Shown here: piece by piece, positions 33,405-42,702 of the stretch
How positions within the stretch are numbered: the first letter of the stretch is position 1
Layout: each line of letters starts with the position of its first letter
Assembly: GCA_903927615.1 (NCBI GenBank)
Contig: CAIYNU010000041.1
Span: 1 to 64,000 of the forward strand
Reading direction: 5' to 3'
Source of the DNA: an uncultured Rhodospirillales bacterium
Lineage (GTDB): Bacteria > Pseudomonadota > Alphaproteobacteria > Azospirillales > Azospirillaceae
DNA length: 64,000 nucleotides
Notes under the pieces: generated by a model
The model's database searches: none
Seen by the model: only the letters and a program-made list of their open reading frames with translations
What the model was told of the DNA's origin: nothing
Position numbers and translations under genes: made by a program

Positions 33405-35264
33405 ATGTGCGGCATTGCCGGCTTTATCGGGGGCGGTGATCCGGCGATCCTGGCGGCGATGACCGACCGGTTGCGCCACCGGGGACCGGATGGCGACGGC
33501 GTTTTCGTTGATCCGCGCTGGCGGGCTTTTCTGGGGCACCGTCGTCTGGTGGTGATCGATCCCACCGGCGGCCATCAGCCGATGGAGGACGAAGACGGCC
33601 GCATCGTCGTCGTCTTTAACGGCGAGATTTATAATCACCACGACTTGCGCCAGGAGCTGGTGGCGCGGGGCTACCGGTTCCGCAGTGATCATTCCGATAC
33701 CGAAGTGCTGGTTCACGGCTTCAAGGAGTGGGGCGAAGCCCTGCCCAGCCATCTGAACGGCATGTTCGCCTTTGCCATTCTCGACCGTCGCGACGGAACC
33801 CTGTTCCTGGCCCGGGACCGCTTCGGCGAGAAGCCGCTGTACTATGTTCACCGGGACGGCCTGTTCGCCTTCGCCTCGGAAATCAGCGCGCTGTTGCGCC
33901 ATCCGGAGATCCGGGCCGAACCCGATCGCGCCGCCGCCCGCAAATTCATGGCCTATGGTTTCGTGCCGGCCCCCAACACCCTGTATGCCGGCATCCACAA
34001 ACTGCCCCACGGCCACGCCCTTTTGCTGGATCTGGCCGGCGGCACCGGGCAGCCCCGGGCCTATTACCGGTTCCGCATCGAACCCGACCCGCCGCCGGGC
34101 AACGAAGCCGCCTGGGTCGAGGAACTGACCGCCCGGCTGGCCAAAGCGGTCAAAGTGCGCCTGGAAAGCGACGTGCCCCTGGGCATTCTGCTGAGCGGCG
34201 GCATCGATTCCAGCGCCATTCTCAGCTTTGCCGCCGATTGCCGGCCGGCCGCGGGCATCGACACCTTCTGCATGGGGTTCGAGGAGGCGAGTTTCGACGA
34301 ATCCCCCTATGCCCAGGCCATGGCCGCCCATGTGGGCAGCCGCCATCACGAGGATCTCTGCGACCTGGACCGGGCGCGCAGCTTTGTGGCGGAACTGGGC
34401 CGGACGCTGGACGATCCCATCAACGATCCTTCGATCATTCCGACCTCTTTGGTTTTCGAATTCGTGCGCCGGCACGTCACGGTGGCGCTCAGCGGCGACG
34501 GCGGCGACGAGCTGTTTGCCGGCTATGACCCGTTCGCCGTGCTTGAGCGGGCCAAACTCTATCATCGCTTGGTGCCGCGCCCGGTGCATCGCGCCATCGA
34601 GATTTTGGCGGGCTACCTGCCGATTTCCGAACGCAACATGACCTTCGACTTCAAGCTGCGCCGCGGTTTGCGCGGACTGACCCATCGGCCGGCCCTGTGG
34701 GGTCCGATGTGGCTGGGTCCGCTCGGCCCCGCCGAGCTGGCCGAGCTGGGGCAGGAGCCGGTGGACCTGGAAGACCTCTATTCCGAGGCCATCGCCCTGT
34801 GGGACGGCAGCCCGCATCTGGGGCTGGGCGACCGGATACTGGAATTCTACACCAATTTCTATCTGGTCGAAGACATTCTGGTGAAGACCGATCGCGCCAG
34901 CATGCGGGTTTCGCTGGAATCCCGGGCGCCGTTTCTCGATGTGGAACTGGCGGATTTCGTCCGCCGCCTGCCCTATGAGGCCAAGTTCCGCAATGGCCGG
35001 GGCAAGTATCTGCTGCGGCAGGCGCTCTCGCGGCGATTGCCGGCGGCGATTTTGAACCGGCCCAAGAAGGGCTTCGGCGTGCCCCTGGTCAAGTGGCTGA
35101 AGGGCTTTGACCGGATGCCAGCGGCGGCGGTTCCGGGGCTGTTCGACGAGCGGGGCTTCGACCGCATGTGGGACGAGCACCGGCAGGGCCACCGGGATCA
35201 CCGTTCCGGGTTGTGGAGCTGGATCGTGCTGAATCAGACTCTGGCGGAAGCGTTGAAACCGTAA
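33405..35264 (+). CDS. asnB: Asparagine-synthase-like glutamine amidotransferase
   Basis: The 619-residue protein has the class II glutaminase domain with the catalytic Cys2 (MCGIAGF), HRGPDG and FNGEIYNH, and the synthetase domain with the pyrophosphate loop LLSGGIDSS and SGDGGDELFAGY. Beyond true asparagine synthetase, such enzymes amidate sugar acids in glycan clusters. Its direct coupling to a membrane glycosyltransferase favours the latter role. The start at 33405 is fixed by the need for Cys2. Confidence 0.87.
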   Translation: MCGIAGFIGGGDPAILAAMTDRLRHRGPDGDGVFVDPRWRAFLGHRRLVVIDPTGGHQPMEDEDGRIVVVFNGEIYNHHDLRQELVARGYRFRSDHSDTEVLVHGFKEWGEALPSHLNGMFAFAILDRRDGTLFLARDRFGEKPLYYVHRDGLFAFASEISALLRHPEIRAEPDRAAARKFMAYGFVPAPNTLYAGIHKLPHGHALLLDLAGGTGQPRAYYRFRIEPDPPPGNEAAWVEELTARLAKAVKVRLESDVPLGILLSGGIDSSAILSFAADCRPAAGIDTFCMGFEEASFDESPYAQAMAAHVGSRHHEDLCDLDRARSFVAELGRTLDDPINDPSIIPTSLVFEFVRRHVTVALSGDGGDELFAGYDPFAVLERAKLYHRLVPRPVHRAIEILAGYLPISERNMTFDFKLRRGLRGLTHRPALWGPMWLGPLGPAELAELGQEPVDLEDLYSEAIALWDGSPHLGLGDRILEFYTNFYLVEDILVKTDRASMRVSLESRAPFLDVELADFVRRLPYEAKFRNGRGKYLLRQALSRRLPAAILNRPKKGFGVPLVKWLKGFDRMPAAAVPGLFDERGFDRMWDEHRQGHRDHRSGLWSWIVLNQTLAEALKP

Positions 35265-35394
35265 TTCCCCAGGCGTCGCGATCAACGACGCCATCGGCTC
35301 TGCCGACCCCCGCACCAACCCGGTCCAGGCCCCCCGACGGCCCCGAGATCAGACGGCCAACACATCAGACGCCAAGACATCACAGGTGCTGTTC

Positions 35395-36192
35395 ATGACC
35401 AACGAACCATCGTCCTGCGCCCTGGGCTCACCCGACCGCTTTGGCTATGAGTGGGACGTCTATTCGGACATCGTCGGGCATTACGAGGACCAGTTCCTGG
35501 GCTGGACCCAGCCGCTGAAGCCCGGGGACTGGCACGGCAAAAGCTTTTTGGATGTCGGCTGCGGCATGGGGCGCAACAGCTACTGGCCGGCGCGTTACGG
35601 CGCGGCGCGCGGCGTTTCCATCGACCTCGACGACCGCTCGCTGGCGGCGGCCCGGCAGAATCTGGCCGCGTTGCCGGTGGAGGTGCGCAAGCTCAGCGCC
35701 TACGAGATCGACTATCAGGACGAATTCGACATCGTTTTCTCGATCGGCGTGATCCATCACCTCAGCGAACCGGCCCGGGTGCTGCGCCGGATGGTCACGG
35801 CGGCCCGGCCGGGCGGTGCGGTGCTGATCTGGGTTTACGGCCTGGAAGGAAACGAGTGGATCGTCCATTACTTCGATCCGTTCCGCAAGCTGCTGTTCCG
35901 CCGTCTGCCGGTCGGGGTGGTCCATGCCCTGTCGGTGCTGCCGGCGGCGGCGTTGTGGCTGGCGTTGCGGCTGGGCTTTCAGCCGCTGGAGTATTTCCGC
36001 AAGATCCGGAAATTCAGCTTTTCCCACCTGCGCTCCATCGTCTTCGACCAGATGCTGCCGAACATCGCCAATTATTGGAGCCGGGCCGAGGCCGAGGCCC
36101 TGATGCGGGAGGCCGGCCTGACCGACATCCGCCTGACCTGGGTCAACGAATTGTCATGGACGGTGATCGGCACCAAACCACCGGCACCGTAA
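35395..36192 (+). CDS. Class I SAM-dependent methyltransferase
   Basis: A 265-residue methyltransferase with FLDVGCGMGRNSYW, GVSIDLDDRSLAAAR and FSIGVIHHL. It likely methylates a sugar or lipid-linked glycan; a hydrophobic segment (about residues 178-200) may hold it on the membrane. The ATG at 35395 follows AGGTG; a GTG at 35386 would add three residues. It is followed by a cluster of GC hairpins and a glycosyltransferase. Confidence 0.8.
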   Translation: MTNEPSSCALGSPDRFGYEWDVYSDIVGHYEDQFLGWTQPLKPGDWHGKSFLDVGCGMGRNSYWPARYGAARGVSIDLDDRSLAAARQNLAALPVEVRKLSAYEIDYQDEFDIVFSIGVIHHLSEPARVLRRMVTAARPGGAVLIWVYGLEGNEWIVHYFDPFRKLLFRRLPVGVVHALSVLPAAALWLALRLGFQPLEYFRKIRKFSFSHLRSIVFDQMLPNIANYWSRAEAEALMREAGLTDIRLTWVNELSWTVIGTKPPAP

Positions 36193-36214
36193 GGGAGCCC
36201 TGACGTTATGGGTT

Positions 36215-36280
36215 CCAAGGGGTCCCCCCTTGGTGGGGTCCAGGGGCAACGCCCCTGGTCGGGGTTCGGGGCAAAGCCCC
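36215..36280. repeat. Cluster of three GC-rich hairpins
   Basis: CCAAGGGG-TCC-CCCCTTGG, CCAGGGGC-AAC-GCCCCTGG and GGGGC-AAA-GCCCC follow one another between two genes. About 36 bases around the first hairpin recur at 59947-59982 with few differences, so this is a dispersed element. Confidence 0.75.
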
Positions 36281-36311
36281 CCATACGGCCTATGGGTAGG
36301 ACCGGGCAACC

Positions 36312-37460
36312 ATGCGGCTCTTGCTGATCAATTATGAATTCCCGCCGCTGGGCGGCGGCGCCGGCAACGCCACCGACCACATCGCGGCCGAACTGGCCAT
36401 GGCGGGGGTGGAGGTCAAGGTCCTGACCTCGGCCTTTGCCGGGCTGCCGGCGTTCGAGCGCCGGAACGGCTTCGAGATTCACCGGATTCCGGTGATCCGG
36501 CGACGCCCCGACCGCTGTTCAACCCTGGAGATGCTGGTCTTTCTGTTGTCCAGCCTGATTTTCACCCCCCTGCTGGTGCGCAAATGGCGCCCGGAGGGCA
36601 CCGTTGCCTTTTTCACGCTGCCGTGCGGACCGGCCGCCTGGCTGATCCAGGTTCTGTTCCGGATTCCCTGGGTGGTGTCGTTACGGGGCGGCGATGTTCC
36701 GGGATTCCTGCCCCGGCAGATCGGCGCCTATCACCGCCTGACCAAGCCGCTGATCGTCTTTTTGTGGGCCCGGGCCGCGGCGGTGGTGGCCAACAGCCAC
36801 GGCCTGGCCGATCTGGCCCGGATCGCCGCGCCCGGACTGCCGGTGCGGGTGCTGCCCAACGGCGTCGATACCGCCCGCTATCGCCCGACGCCGGCGGACC
36901 GTCGGCAGGCTTCAAACCCCGGCGGGCTGCGGCTGCTGTTCGTGGGCCGCATCGTCCACCAGAAGGGGCTGGACTTGCTGTTCGACGCCCTGGCCGCCCG
37001 CCCGACGGACATCACCGTCGATATCGTCGGCGACGGCCCCGAGCGCGACATCCTGGTGCGCCAGGCCGGGCGGCTGGGCCTGTCCGACCGGGTGCGCTTT
37101 CTGGGCTGGCTGGATCGCGACGCCCTGCCCGCCCACTTCCAGGCCGCCGACGCCTTCATCTTCCCGTCGCGGGAGGAAGGCATGCCGAATGCGGTGCTGG
37201 AGGCCATGGCGTGCGGCCTGCCGGTGATCGCCACCGACGTCCGGGGCATGGGCGAGGTGGTGGCGGCCGGCCAGTCCGGCTGGCTGGTGCCCCTGGAGGA
37301 TCAGGCCGCCCTGGTCGCCGCCCTCGAGCAATGCCGGACCGACCCGGCGCTGCGCCGTCGGCGCGGCACCGAGGGTCGCCGCCGGGCCGAAACCCTGTTC
37401 GGTTGGCGGGCGACCGCGTTGGGATATCGCGATCTGCTGGCCGTCACCGGCGCGCTTTAA
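36312..37460 (+). CDS. Family 4 glycosyltransferase
   Basis: The 382-residue GT-B enzyme has the N-terminal MRLLLINYEFPPLGGGAGNAT, VLPNGVDTARY and the C-terminal nucleotide-sugar block FPSREEGMPNAVLEAMACGLPVIATDVRG with its Glu pair. It transfers a sugar from an NDP-sugar to a lipid-linked acceptor at the cytoplasmic face. It is convergent with the next gene, from which only one base separates it. Confidence 0.88.
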   Translation: MRLLLINYEFPPLGGGAGNATDHIAAELAMAGVEVKVLTSAFAGLPAFERRNGFEIHRIPVIRRRPDRCSTLEMLVFLLSSLIFTPLLVRKWRPEGTVAFFTLPCGPAAWLIQVLFRIPWVVSLRGGDVPGFLPRQIGAYHRLTKPLIVFLWARAAAVVANSHGLADLARIAAPGLPVRVLPNGVDTARYRPTPADRRQASNPGGLRLLFVGRIVHQKGLDLLFDALAARPTDITVDIVGDGPERDILVRQAGRLGLSDRVRFLGWLDRDALPAHFQAADAFIFPSREEGMPNAVLEAMACGLPVIATDVRGMGEVVAAGQSGWLVPLEDQAALVAALEQCRTDPALRRRRGTEGRRRAETLFGWRATALGYRDLLAVTGAL

Positions 37461-37461
37461 G

Positions 37462-38355
37462 CTACCAATCCCGCTGCCCCAGCCGCTGCCAGCCGCGGCC
37501 GAGCAGCCGGGCAACCCGGGCCGGGGCGTGGCCGGCGGCGGTCAGTCCGGCCCACACCGCGGCCAGGGGGGCGCCGGTGCGATGGGCGGCGACGGCGCAT
37601 TCCAGGGCCAGCGAGGCCCGCAGCCGGCGTTGGGCCCTGACGCCGCCGAGCCGGCCGACTCGATCCCGCTGGCGTTGCCACAGCAGGGCCGCCGCCTCTT
37701 GGACCCGGGTTCGGGCGGCAAAGCCGCCGAGATGGACCACGGCGCCCATCCGGGGCAGGCAATCCAGATCCCAAGTCTCGATCAGACGCAGCAACCAGTC
37801 CCAATCCTCGAAGCGCGGCAGGTCCTCGGCGAACGGGCCGATCTGTTCGACGCAGGCCCGGCGCGCCAGCAGGGTCGAGCCCGGCGACAGGGTGCAGCCG
37901 TCGAGCAGGGTCGCGAGCCAGGTGCCGTCGGCGGCGGGAATCCGCTCGAAACGGCCGCCGGTGGCTTCCCGGTGCAGGACGAAACCGGTCACCAGGGCAC
38001 CCAGGCGGGCCGGGGCCGCGGTCAGCGCCGGGACCTGGGCCGAAAGCTTGCCCGGCAGCCACTCGTCGTCGGAATCAAGAAAGGCGATCAGCGCACCGCG
38101 GGCGGCGGCCAGGCCGGTGTTGCGGGCGGCCGGAGCGCCCCGGTTGACCGGATGGCGGATGACCCGCATGCGGGGGTCGCCGCCCCCGGGGATCGTCCCA
38201 AGCACGGCCTCGGCGCCACCATCGGTGGAGCCGTCATCCACCAGGATCAGTTCCCAGTCGGAAAAGTCCTGGATCAAGACGCTGGTGATGGCACGGGGCA
38301 GGGTGGCCGCGCGGTTGTAGACCGGAATGATGATCGAGACGGTGGGCATGATCAT
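37462..38355 (-). CDS. Family 2 glycosyltransferase
   Basis: The 297-residue enzyme has the GT-A motifs VSIIIPVYNRAATLPRAI, LILVDDGSTDGG, RNTGLAAARG, FLDSDDEWLPGK. It lacks membrane helices. The first ATG (38355) and the next (38349) differ by two codons and neither has a clear ribosome site. Sugar and acceptor are unknown. Confidence 0.85.
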   Translation of the reverse strand: MIMPTVSIIIPVYNRAATLPRAITSVLIQDFSDWELILVDDGSTDGGAEAVLGTIPGGGDPRMRVIRHPVNRGAPAARNTGLAAARGALIAFLDSDDEWLPGKLSAQVPALTAAPARLGALVTGFVLHREATGGRFERIPAADGTWLATLLDGCTLSPGSTLLARRACVEQIGPFAEDLPRFEDWDWLLRLIETWDLDCLPRMGAVVHLGGFAARTRVQEAAALLWQRQRDRVGRLGGVRAQRRLRASLALECAVAAHRTGAPLAAVWAGLTAAGHAPARVARLLGRGWQRLGQRDW

Positions 38356-38404
38356 TCGAAGGCAAAGGAAGGCGCGACGAAAACGCCCAAGGCTGCGCCG
38401 GACG

Positions 38405-38432
38405 TTGGCTTGGGCCGCTTATATGCTATTCT
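38405..38432 (+). promoter_or_regulatory. Candidate promoter of the response regulator
   Basis: TTGGCT, a 16-base spacer and TATTCT lie 115 bases before the start codon. Confidence 0.4.
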
Positions 38433-38546
38433 CTCGAAGCTGGGGCGTCTGCCGCGATCGGAAGGGCGTGCGGTCCGGGGATAAACGCCATCGTTTTTCT
38501 TCCACCGGGCCGGTCCCGGAAACTTTGTTGGACAGGGCAAGAATCC

Positions 38547-38915
38547 ATGAAACGCATCCTGCTCGTTGATGACGTACCGGCGGTTCGGCTTTCGATTCGC
38601 GCCACGCTGGAAGCCGCCGGCTATCAGGTTCTGGAGGCGTCCGACGGCAAAGAGGCTCTCAGTCTGCTCGACAGCCAAGTCGTGGACCTGATCGTCACCG
38701 ATTTGTGGATGCCGAACCTCGACGGCGTCGAATTGCTCAAGTGCTTGCGGGCGGCCAACGCCAACATTCGGGTGATCGCCATCTCCGGCGGCGGCATGCG
38801 CAAACCCATCGACGTGTCGGCGGCCCTGGCCCAGACCTGGGGTGCCGACGCAGTGCTCTACAAGCCGTTCGACAACGACGATCTGGTCGGGGAAATCAAG
38901 CGGCTGGTCGGTTGA
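38547..38915 (+). CDS. Single-domain response regulator (CheY-like)
   Basis: The 122-residue protein is a stand-alone receiver domain. The acidic pair (LLVDDVP), the phosphate-accepting Asp in LIVTDLWMP, the Ser of AISGGG and the Lys in VLYKPFD are all present. It has no output domain, so it should act by protein contact or as a phosphate relay. No kinase gene is adjacent. Confidence 0.9.
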   Translation: MKRILLVDDVPAVRLSIRATLEAAGYQVLEASDGKEALSLLDSQVVDLIVTDLWMPNLDGVELLKCLRAANANIRVIAISGGGMRKPIDVSAALAQTWGADAVLYKPFDNDDLVGEIKRLVG

Positions 38916-38936
38916 TCGGAAGCATGGCGGGCCGGT

Positions 38937-39650
38937 TCAGGCCGGCACGCCATGCTCCCGCAAATAGGCATCGGTCTCGGCCAGGCCTTCGGGCGAGCCG
39001 ATCTCGTAGAACCGTTGCCCGACCTCGTAGCCCGCCAGGCGCCCGGCCTCGACCAGGCTGGTGTAAATGGAGGCCAGGTCAAAGGGCTGATCGTCGGGTT
39101 GCGCCGTCAATGGCCCGGCCGTCAGGATCCCCAACCCGTAATCGATATGACGCATCCGGGGGTCCCGGATGATCTTGCTGTAGCACAGGATGCGGCCTTC
39201 GCTGAAGACCACGTTGCTGGTGTCCCAACGGCCCTCGTTGCCGTAAACCGTCATCAGCCCGTCGAGGCCGCTGGCCCGCCAGGCCTCGACCACCGGGGCA
39301 TAGGCCAGATCCAGATAGCTGTCGCCGTAGAGGATCAGGAACTCCGGTCCCAGCAGCGGCAACGCCTTGCGCAACGCCCCGCCGGTGCCAAGCAGGCGGT
39401 CGCCGTCGAAGGAGTACCGGACGTCGAGGCCGAAGCGATGGCCGTCACCGACGAAATCCGCCACCTGTTCGCCGAGATAGCCCAGGCACAGCACCACGAT
39501 GTGGGCGCCCTCCCGATGCAGCATGCGCAACTGGTGGGCAATGAACGGCTCGCCGGCGACTTCGACCATCGCCTTGGGAATGGTGGTGGTAATCGGCCGC
39601 AACCGGGTAGCCAGTCCACCCGCCAGAATAGCCACAGGAGGAAGCGTCAC
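38937..39650 (-). CDS. hddC: Sugar nucleotidyltransferase, HddC-like
   Basis: The 237-residue enzyme has the nucleotidyltransferase signature AILAGGLATRLRPIT...IPKAMVEVAGEPFIAHQL and LYGDSYLDL. HddC makes GDP-D-glycero-D-manno-heptose from the heptose 1-phosphate. Being a short protein and lying one gene from an HddA-like kinase supports this role over glucose-1-phosphate uridylyltransferase. The GTG at 39650 follows GAGGG and begins the conserved sequence. Confidence 0.75.
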   Translation of the reverse strand: MTLPPVAILAGGLATRLRPITTTIPKAMVEVAGEPFIAHQLRMLHREGAHIVVLCLGYLGEQVADFVGDGHRFGLDVRYSFDGDRLLGTGGALRKALPLLGPEFLILYGDSYLDLAYAPVVEAWRASGLDGLMTVYGNEGRWDTSNVVFSEGRILCYSKIIRDPRMRHIDYGLGILTAGPLTAQPDDQPFDLASIYTSLVEAGRLAGYEVGQRFYEIGSPEGLAETDAYLREHGVPA

Positions 39651-39680
39651 AGGGAATCCCTCGATCAGGAAAGCGGTCCA

Positions 39681-39769
39681 GGGGGCCGGACCCCCGGTGC
39701 GCCAGGATGGGTGATGGGTCTGATTTTGCAGGGCTCCACCCTGCACCCGCCAGGAGGCTGGCCTCCTGG
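39681..39769. repeat. Group of GC-rich hairpins between hddC and hddA
   Basis: GGGGG-CCGGA-CCCCC (39681-39695), GCAGGG-5-CCCTGC (39728-39744) and CCAGGAGGC-TG-GCCTCCTGG (39750-39769) occur in series. They belong to the same style of intergenic hairpin as at 36215. Confidence 0.7.
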
Positions 39770-39821
39770 ACCTCATGACGTCAAGGGTTCAAAGGACCGC
39801 CCCCCCCCCGGACCGACTTGT

Positions 39822-40808
39822 TTACTGCACAACCACCTTGGTTCCCTCGAAATCGAACCGGAACCGGACTTCGCGCAACCCCGCTTGCAGCATGGCGTGA
39901 CGCAACCGGGTTTTGTCTTCGGTATAGAACATCAGGAAGCCGCCGCCGCCGGCCCCGATCAGCTTGCCGCCGACCGCGCCGTTGGCCATGGCGGTCTGGT
40001 ACCAGACGTCGATGGCGGGATTGGACATGCCGCCCGACCGCTGCTTCTTGTGCTCCCAATGTTCGTGCATCAGCTCGCCGAACCGCTTGAGGTCGCCGGT
40101 TTCCAGGGCGATCTGGCTGCGCAGGCCCAAATCCTTGACATAGTGTAGGTTCTGAACCATGGCGCTGTCCGACTGGCGGGTCCGGCTGTCCTGGTCCTTG
40201 AGGATGGAGGAGGCGCTGCGCGAATAGCCGGTGAAGAACAGCAGCAGATTGTCTTCAAGATTATACAGGACTTCCTGGGAAATCTTGAGCGGCCAGGCTT
40301 CGACCTTGCCGTCGGGATTGAAGCGGAAGCAGGTCACGCCGCCATAAGCGGCAATGTACTGGTCCTGTTTGCCGATCGGTTCGCCCAGCCGGTCGATTTC
40401 GATGTGGCAGGCCTGCTCGGCCAGGGTCTCGGGATGGATCAGGTTCTTGCGATGGGCGTGCAGGGCCTTGAGCAGGGCGGTGGTGAAGCTGCCCGACGAC
40501 CCGAGCCCGGTGCCGGCGGGAATGTCGGCCATGCTGGTCAGTTCCAGATGGGTGGCGCGGCCGTCCTCATTGACCAGCCGGAGCGCCTCGCGAATGATCG
40601 GGTGCTCGATCCGGTCCACGGAGTCGACCCGCTCCAGCTTCGAGTACTTGATGCTGAACATCTGCTCGAAGGTCTCGTGAAGCGTGATGTAGACATACTT
40701 GTCGATGGCCGCCGCGATCAGAAAGCCGCCATGGTCGCGGTAGTAGGACGGCAGATCGGTGCCGCCCCCGCCCAGCGTGATGCGCAATGGGCTGCGGGTG
40801 ATGATCAT
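39822..40808 (-). CDS. hddA: GHMP-family heptose kinase, HddA-like (copy 2)
   Basis: The 328-residue kinase has MIITRSPLRITLGGGGTDLPSYY, DIPAGTGLGSSGSFTTAL and GGKLIGAGGGGFLMFYT, matching D-glycero-alpha-D-manno-heptose 7-phosphate kinase well. Next to the hddC-like gene and with gmhA at the left edge it completes most of a GDP-heptose pathway; a GmhB phosphatase is missing unless the HAD protein at 30.4 kb fills that role. It starts 11 bases after the oxidoreductase gene stop, so they probably share a transcript. Confidence 0.82.
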   Translation of the reverse strand: MIITRSPLRITLGGGGTDLPSYYRDHGGFLIAAAIDKYVYITLHETFEQMFSIKYSKLERVDSVDRIEHPIIREALRLVNEDGRATHLELTSMADIPAGTGLGSSGSFTTALLKALHAHRKNLIHPETLAEQACHIEIDRLGEPIGKQDQYIAAYGGVTCFRFNPDGKVEAWPLKISQEVLYNLEDNLLLFFTGYSRSASSILKDQDSRTRQSDSAMVQNLHYVKDLGLRSQIALETGDLKRFGELMHEHWEHKKQRSGGMSNPAIDVWYQTAMANGAVGGKLIGAGGGGFLMFYTEDKTRLRHAMLQAGLREVRFRFDFEGTKVVVQ

Positions 40809-40819
40809 CGCGAAGTTCC

Positions 40820-41833
40820 TTAAGTCGGCGTTCCGTGAGTCGGCGTTCCGTGAGTCCGGGAGAGGCGGCCGATGATGTCAAGATTGGCCCGGGCGTCATA
40901 GATCGAGCCGAGCGGTTGCCGGCCCTCCCGGAGGGCGGTCATCAGCTCGGCGAATTCGGCGTCCCACGAGCGGTCGGGGAACGGGTATTCCCAGATGGTG
41001 GTCTCGGGCGGCCCCATTTCCGGCAGCATCCGGTACCAGCTCAGGCGCTCGGTACCGTAACTGCCGCCCAGGCCCTCGATGTGCAGCTTGCCGTCGCGAC
41101 CGTAGATTTCAAACGAGAACAGATTCTTCCATTCGGTCCAGGTGGCGTGCAGCCAGGCGACCTGGCCCCGGTCGGTGCGCAACCCGATGAAACAGTTGTC
41201 GTCCACCGGAATGTCCCAGAACAGGGTGCCGAGCATGCCCTGAACCTCGGTGAAGTCGCCGAGGAACCAGCGCGCCAGATCGATCAGGTGCGAGCCCTGG
41301 TCGATCAGTTCGCCGCCGCCCGAGATCGCGGGAACGCAGCGCCATTCCTTTTCCATGCCGACCCGGCCGCCGTGGCCGTACCGGCCGCGGATGAACATCA
41401 ACGGTCCCAACACCCCCGAGGCCGCGATCTCGTGCGCCCGCAACAGCGCCGGGTGGAAGCGGTGATTGAAGCCGACCTTGACCACCCGTCCCAGGCGCTC
41501 GGCGGCGGCAATCACCGGCGTCAGTTCTTCGGCGGTGCGCGCCGCCGGCTTTTCCACCAGGACGTGGCAGCCGGCCTCGAGGGCGGCCAACGACAGCCCG
41601 GCCAGCTGGTCATGGGTGGTGGCCACCACCATCAGGTCGGGACGGGCGGCGATGACGTCGGCGGCATCCCGGCTGGCCCGGCCCCCGGCCCCGGCCGGCC
41701 CCGCGGCCTTGAGCAACGCCTCGGCGCGCGCCGGATCCAGATCGGCGGCGCCGACGATCTCCAGGCCATGAGCCGCCGCGGCCTTGGCCCGCTTCTGCCC
41801 GATCAATCCACAGCCAATGATCCCGATCCGCAT
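40820..41833 (-). CDS. Gfo/Idh/MocA-family oxidoreductase
   Basis: The 337-residue protein has the NAD(P) motif GIIGCGLIGQKRA, the catalytic-site HVLVEKPAARTAEE and GFNHRFHPA. It probably oxidises or reduces a sugar nucleotide. The C-terminus ends THGTPTHGTPT, encoded by a short tandem repeat of 15 bases that includes the stop codon region. Confidence 0.85.
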   Translation of the reverse strand: MRIGIIGCGLIGQKRAKAAAAHGLEIVGAADLDPARAEALLKAAGPAGAGGRASRDAADVIAARPDLMVVATTHDQLAGLSLAALEAGCHVLVEKPAARTAEELTPVIAAAERLGRVVKVGFNHRFHPALLRAHEIAASGVLGPLMFIRGRYGHGGRVGMEKEWRCVPAISGGGELIDQGSHLIDLARWFLGDFTEVQGMLGTLFWDIPVDDNCFIGLRTDRGQVAWLHATWTEWKNLFSFEIYGRDGKLHIEGLGGSYGTERLSWYRMLPEMGPPETTIWEYPFPDRSWDAEFAELMTALREGRQPLGSIYDARANLDIIGRLSRTHGTPTHGTPT

Positions 41834-41933
41834 CGTGTCCGCTCCCGCCTAGCGTCAGAACTGTTCTAGCCAGTCGAAACCGGGCAAGACAAGGGGATAT
41901 CGGGGCCAAGCCCCTACGGAGATCTCCGGGCCT

Positions 41934-42554
41934 TTACGGCCAATGGGAAACCGGCGTCATGGTCAGCGTCACCTTGGGAACGGTATCCAGCTCGATGCCG
42001 ACCTGGCTCAGCCGGAATCCGTCGTTGCGGACGGCATAGGCCGATTCCGCGGTGTTGAGCAGGATCATGATGATGCTGCGCTGGACGGTGTCCGTGCTGC
42101 CCGAGGGGTCGGTGATTTTGGTCATCAGCGCGGCCTTTTCGGGCTCGCTCAGCCGGCGCCGGAAGGTCAGGGACAGACTGATCTGGGGGTCCAGGCGGGC
42201 GCCCACCGACACCGAGGCCAGGGTGAAGCCCGCCTGCTGGACCAGCGTGTCGAACGCCGACAGGTCGCTGTCGACGGTGTGCTTGAACTGTTCGATCTCG
42301 TCGGTGACCAGGCGCTCGTCGTGAGGGAACAGGCCAGAAACCCACTGCGACAGGTCACTGAACGGTGTCGGCAGGGTCCCGAACCAACTGCCGTTTCCGG
42401 CCGGGGCGGCCGCCGGCGGCGTGGCGTCGGCCCACCCGGCCGACGGTCCGGCCAGGGCCGCCGCCAAGGCCAGGACAATCGGCATCCCGGCACGGTTCCA
42501 CCCACCCAGGAAACGGCCGGGCCTGACGGGGTTCGGCCTGACGGGGTTCCGCAT
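41934..42554 (-). CDS. Exported hypothetical protein
   Basis: The 206-residue protein has a hydrophobic stretch MPIVLALAAALAGPSAGWADA that looks like a signal peptide with cleavage after ADA; the mature part (about 160 residues) is soluble. I do not recognise a family. The ATG at 42554 would place 23 residues, including a doubled NPVRPNPVRP, before the hydrophobic part; the internal ATG at the hydrophobic stretch is also possible. It is a separate transcription unit or follows the TPR gene. Confidence 0.5.
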   Translation of the reverse strand: MRNPVRPNPVRPGRFLGGWNRAGMPIVLALAAALAGPSAGWADATPPAAAPAGNGSWFGTLPTPFSDLSQWVSGLFPHDERLVTDEIEQFKHTVDSDLSAFDTLVQQAGFTLASVSVGARLDPQISLSLTFRRRLSEPEKAALMTKITDPSGSTDTVQRSIIMILLNTAESAYAVRNDGFRLSQVGIELDTVPKVTLTMTPVSHWP

Positions 42555-42702
42555 GAGGCGCAACTCACGGCAAGAGGTCTTGGAAATCAGGCCGGTGAAC
42601 AGTGCCGGTCGGCGGCGAATACTGGGGAGAGTCCAGCAATCCGAAAGCATGATCACGATAAGAAACGCCCGGTCGGCTGTCAAGGTCAGGACCGGATTCC
42701 GT

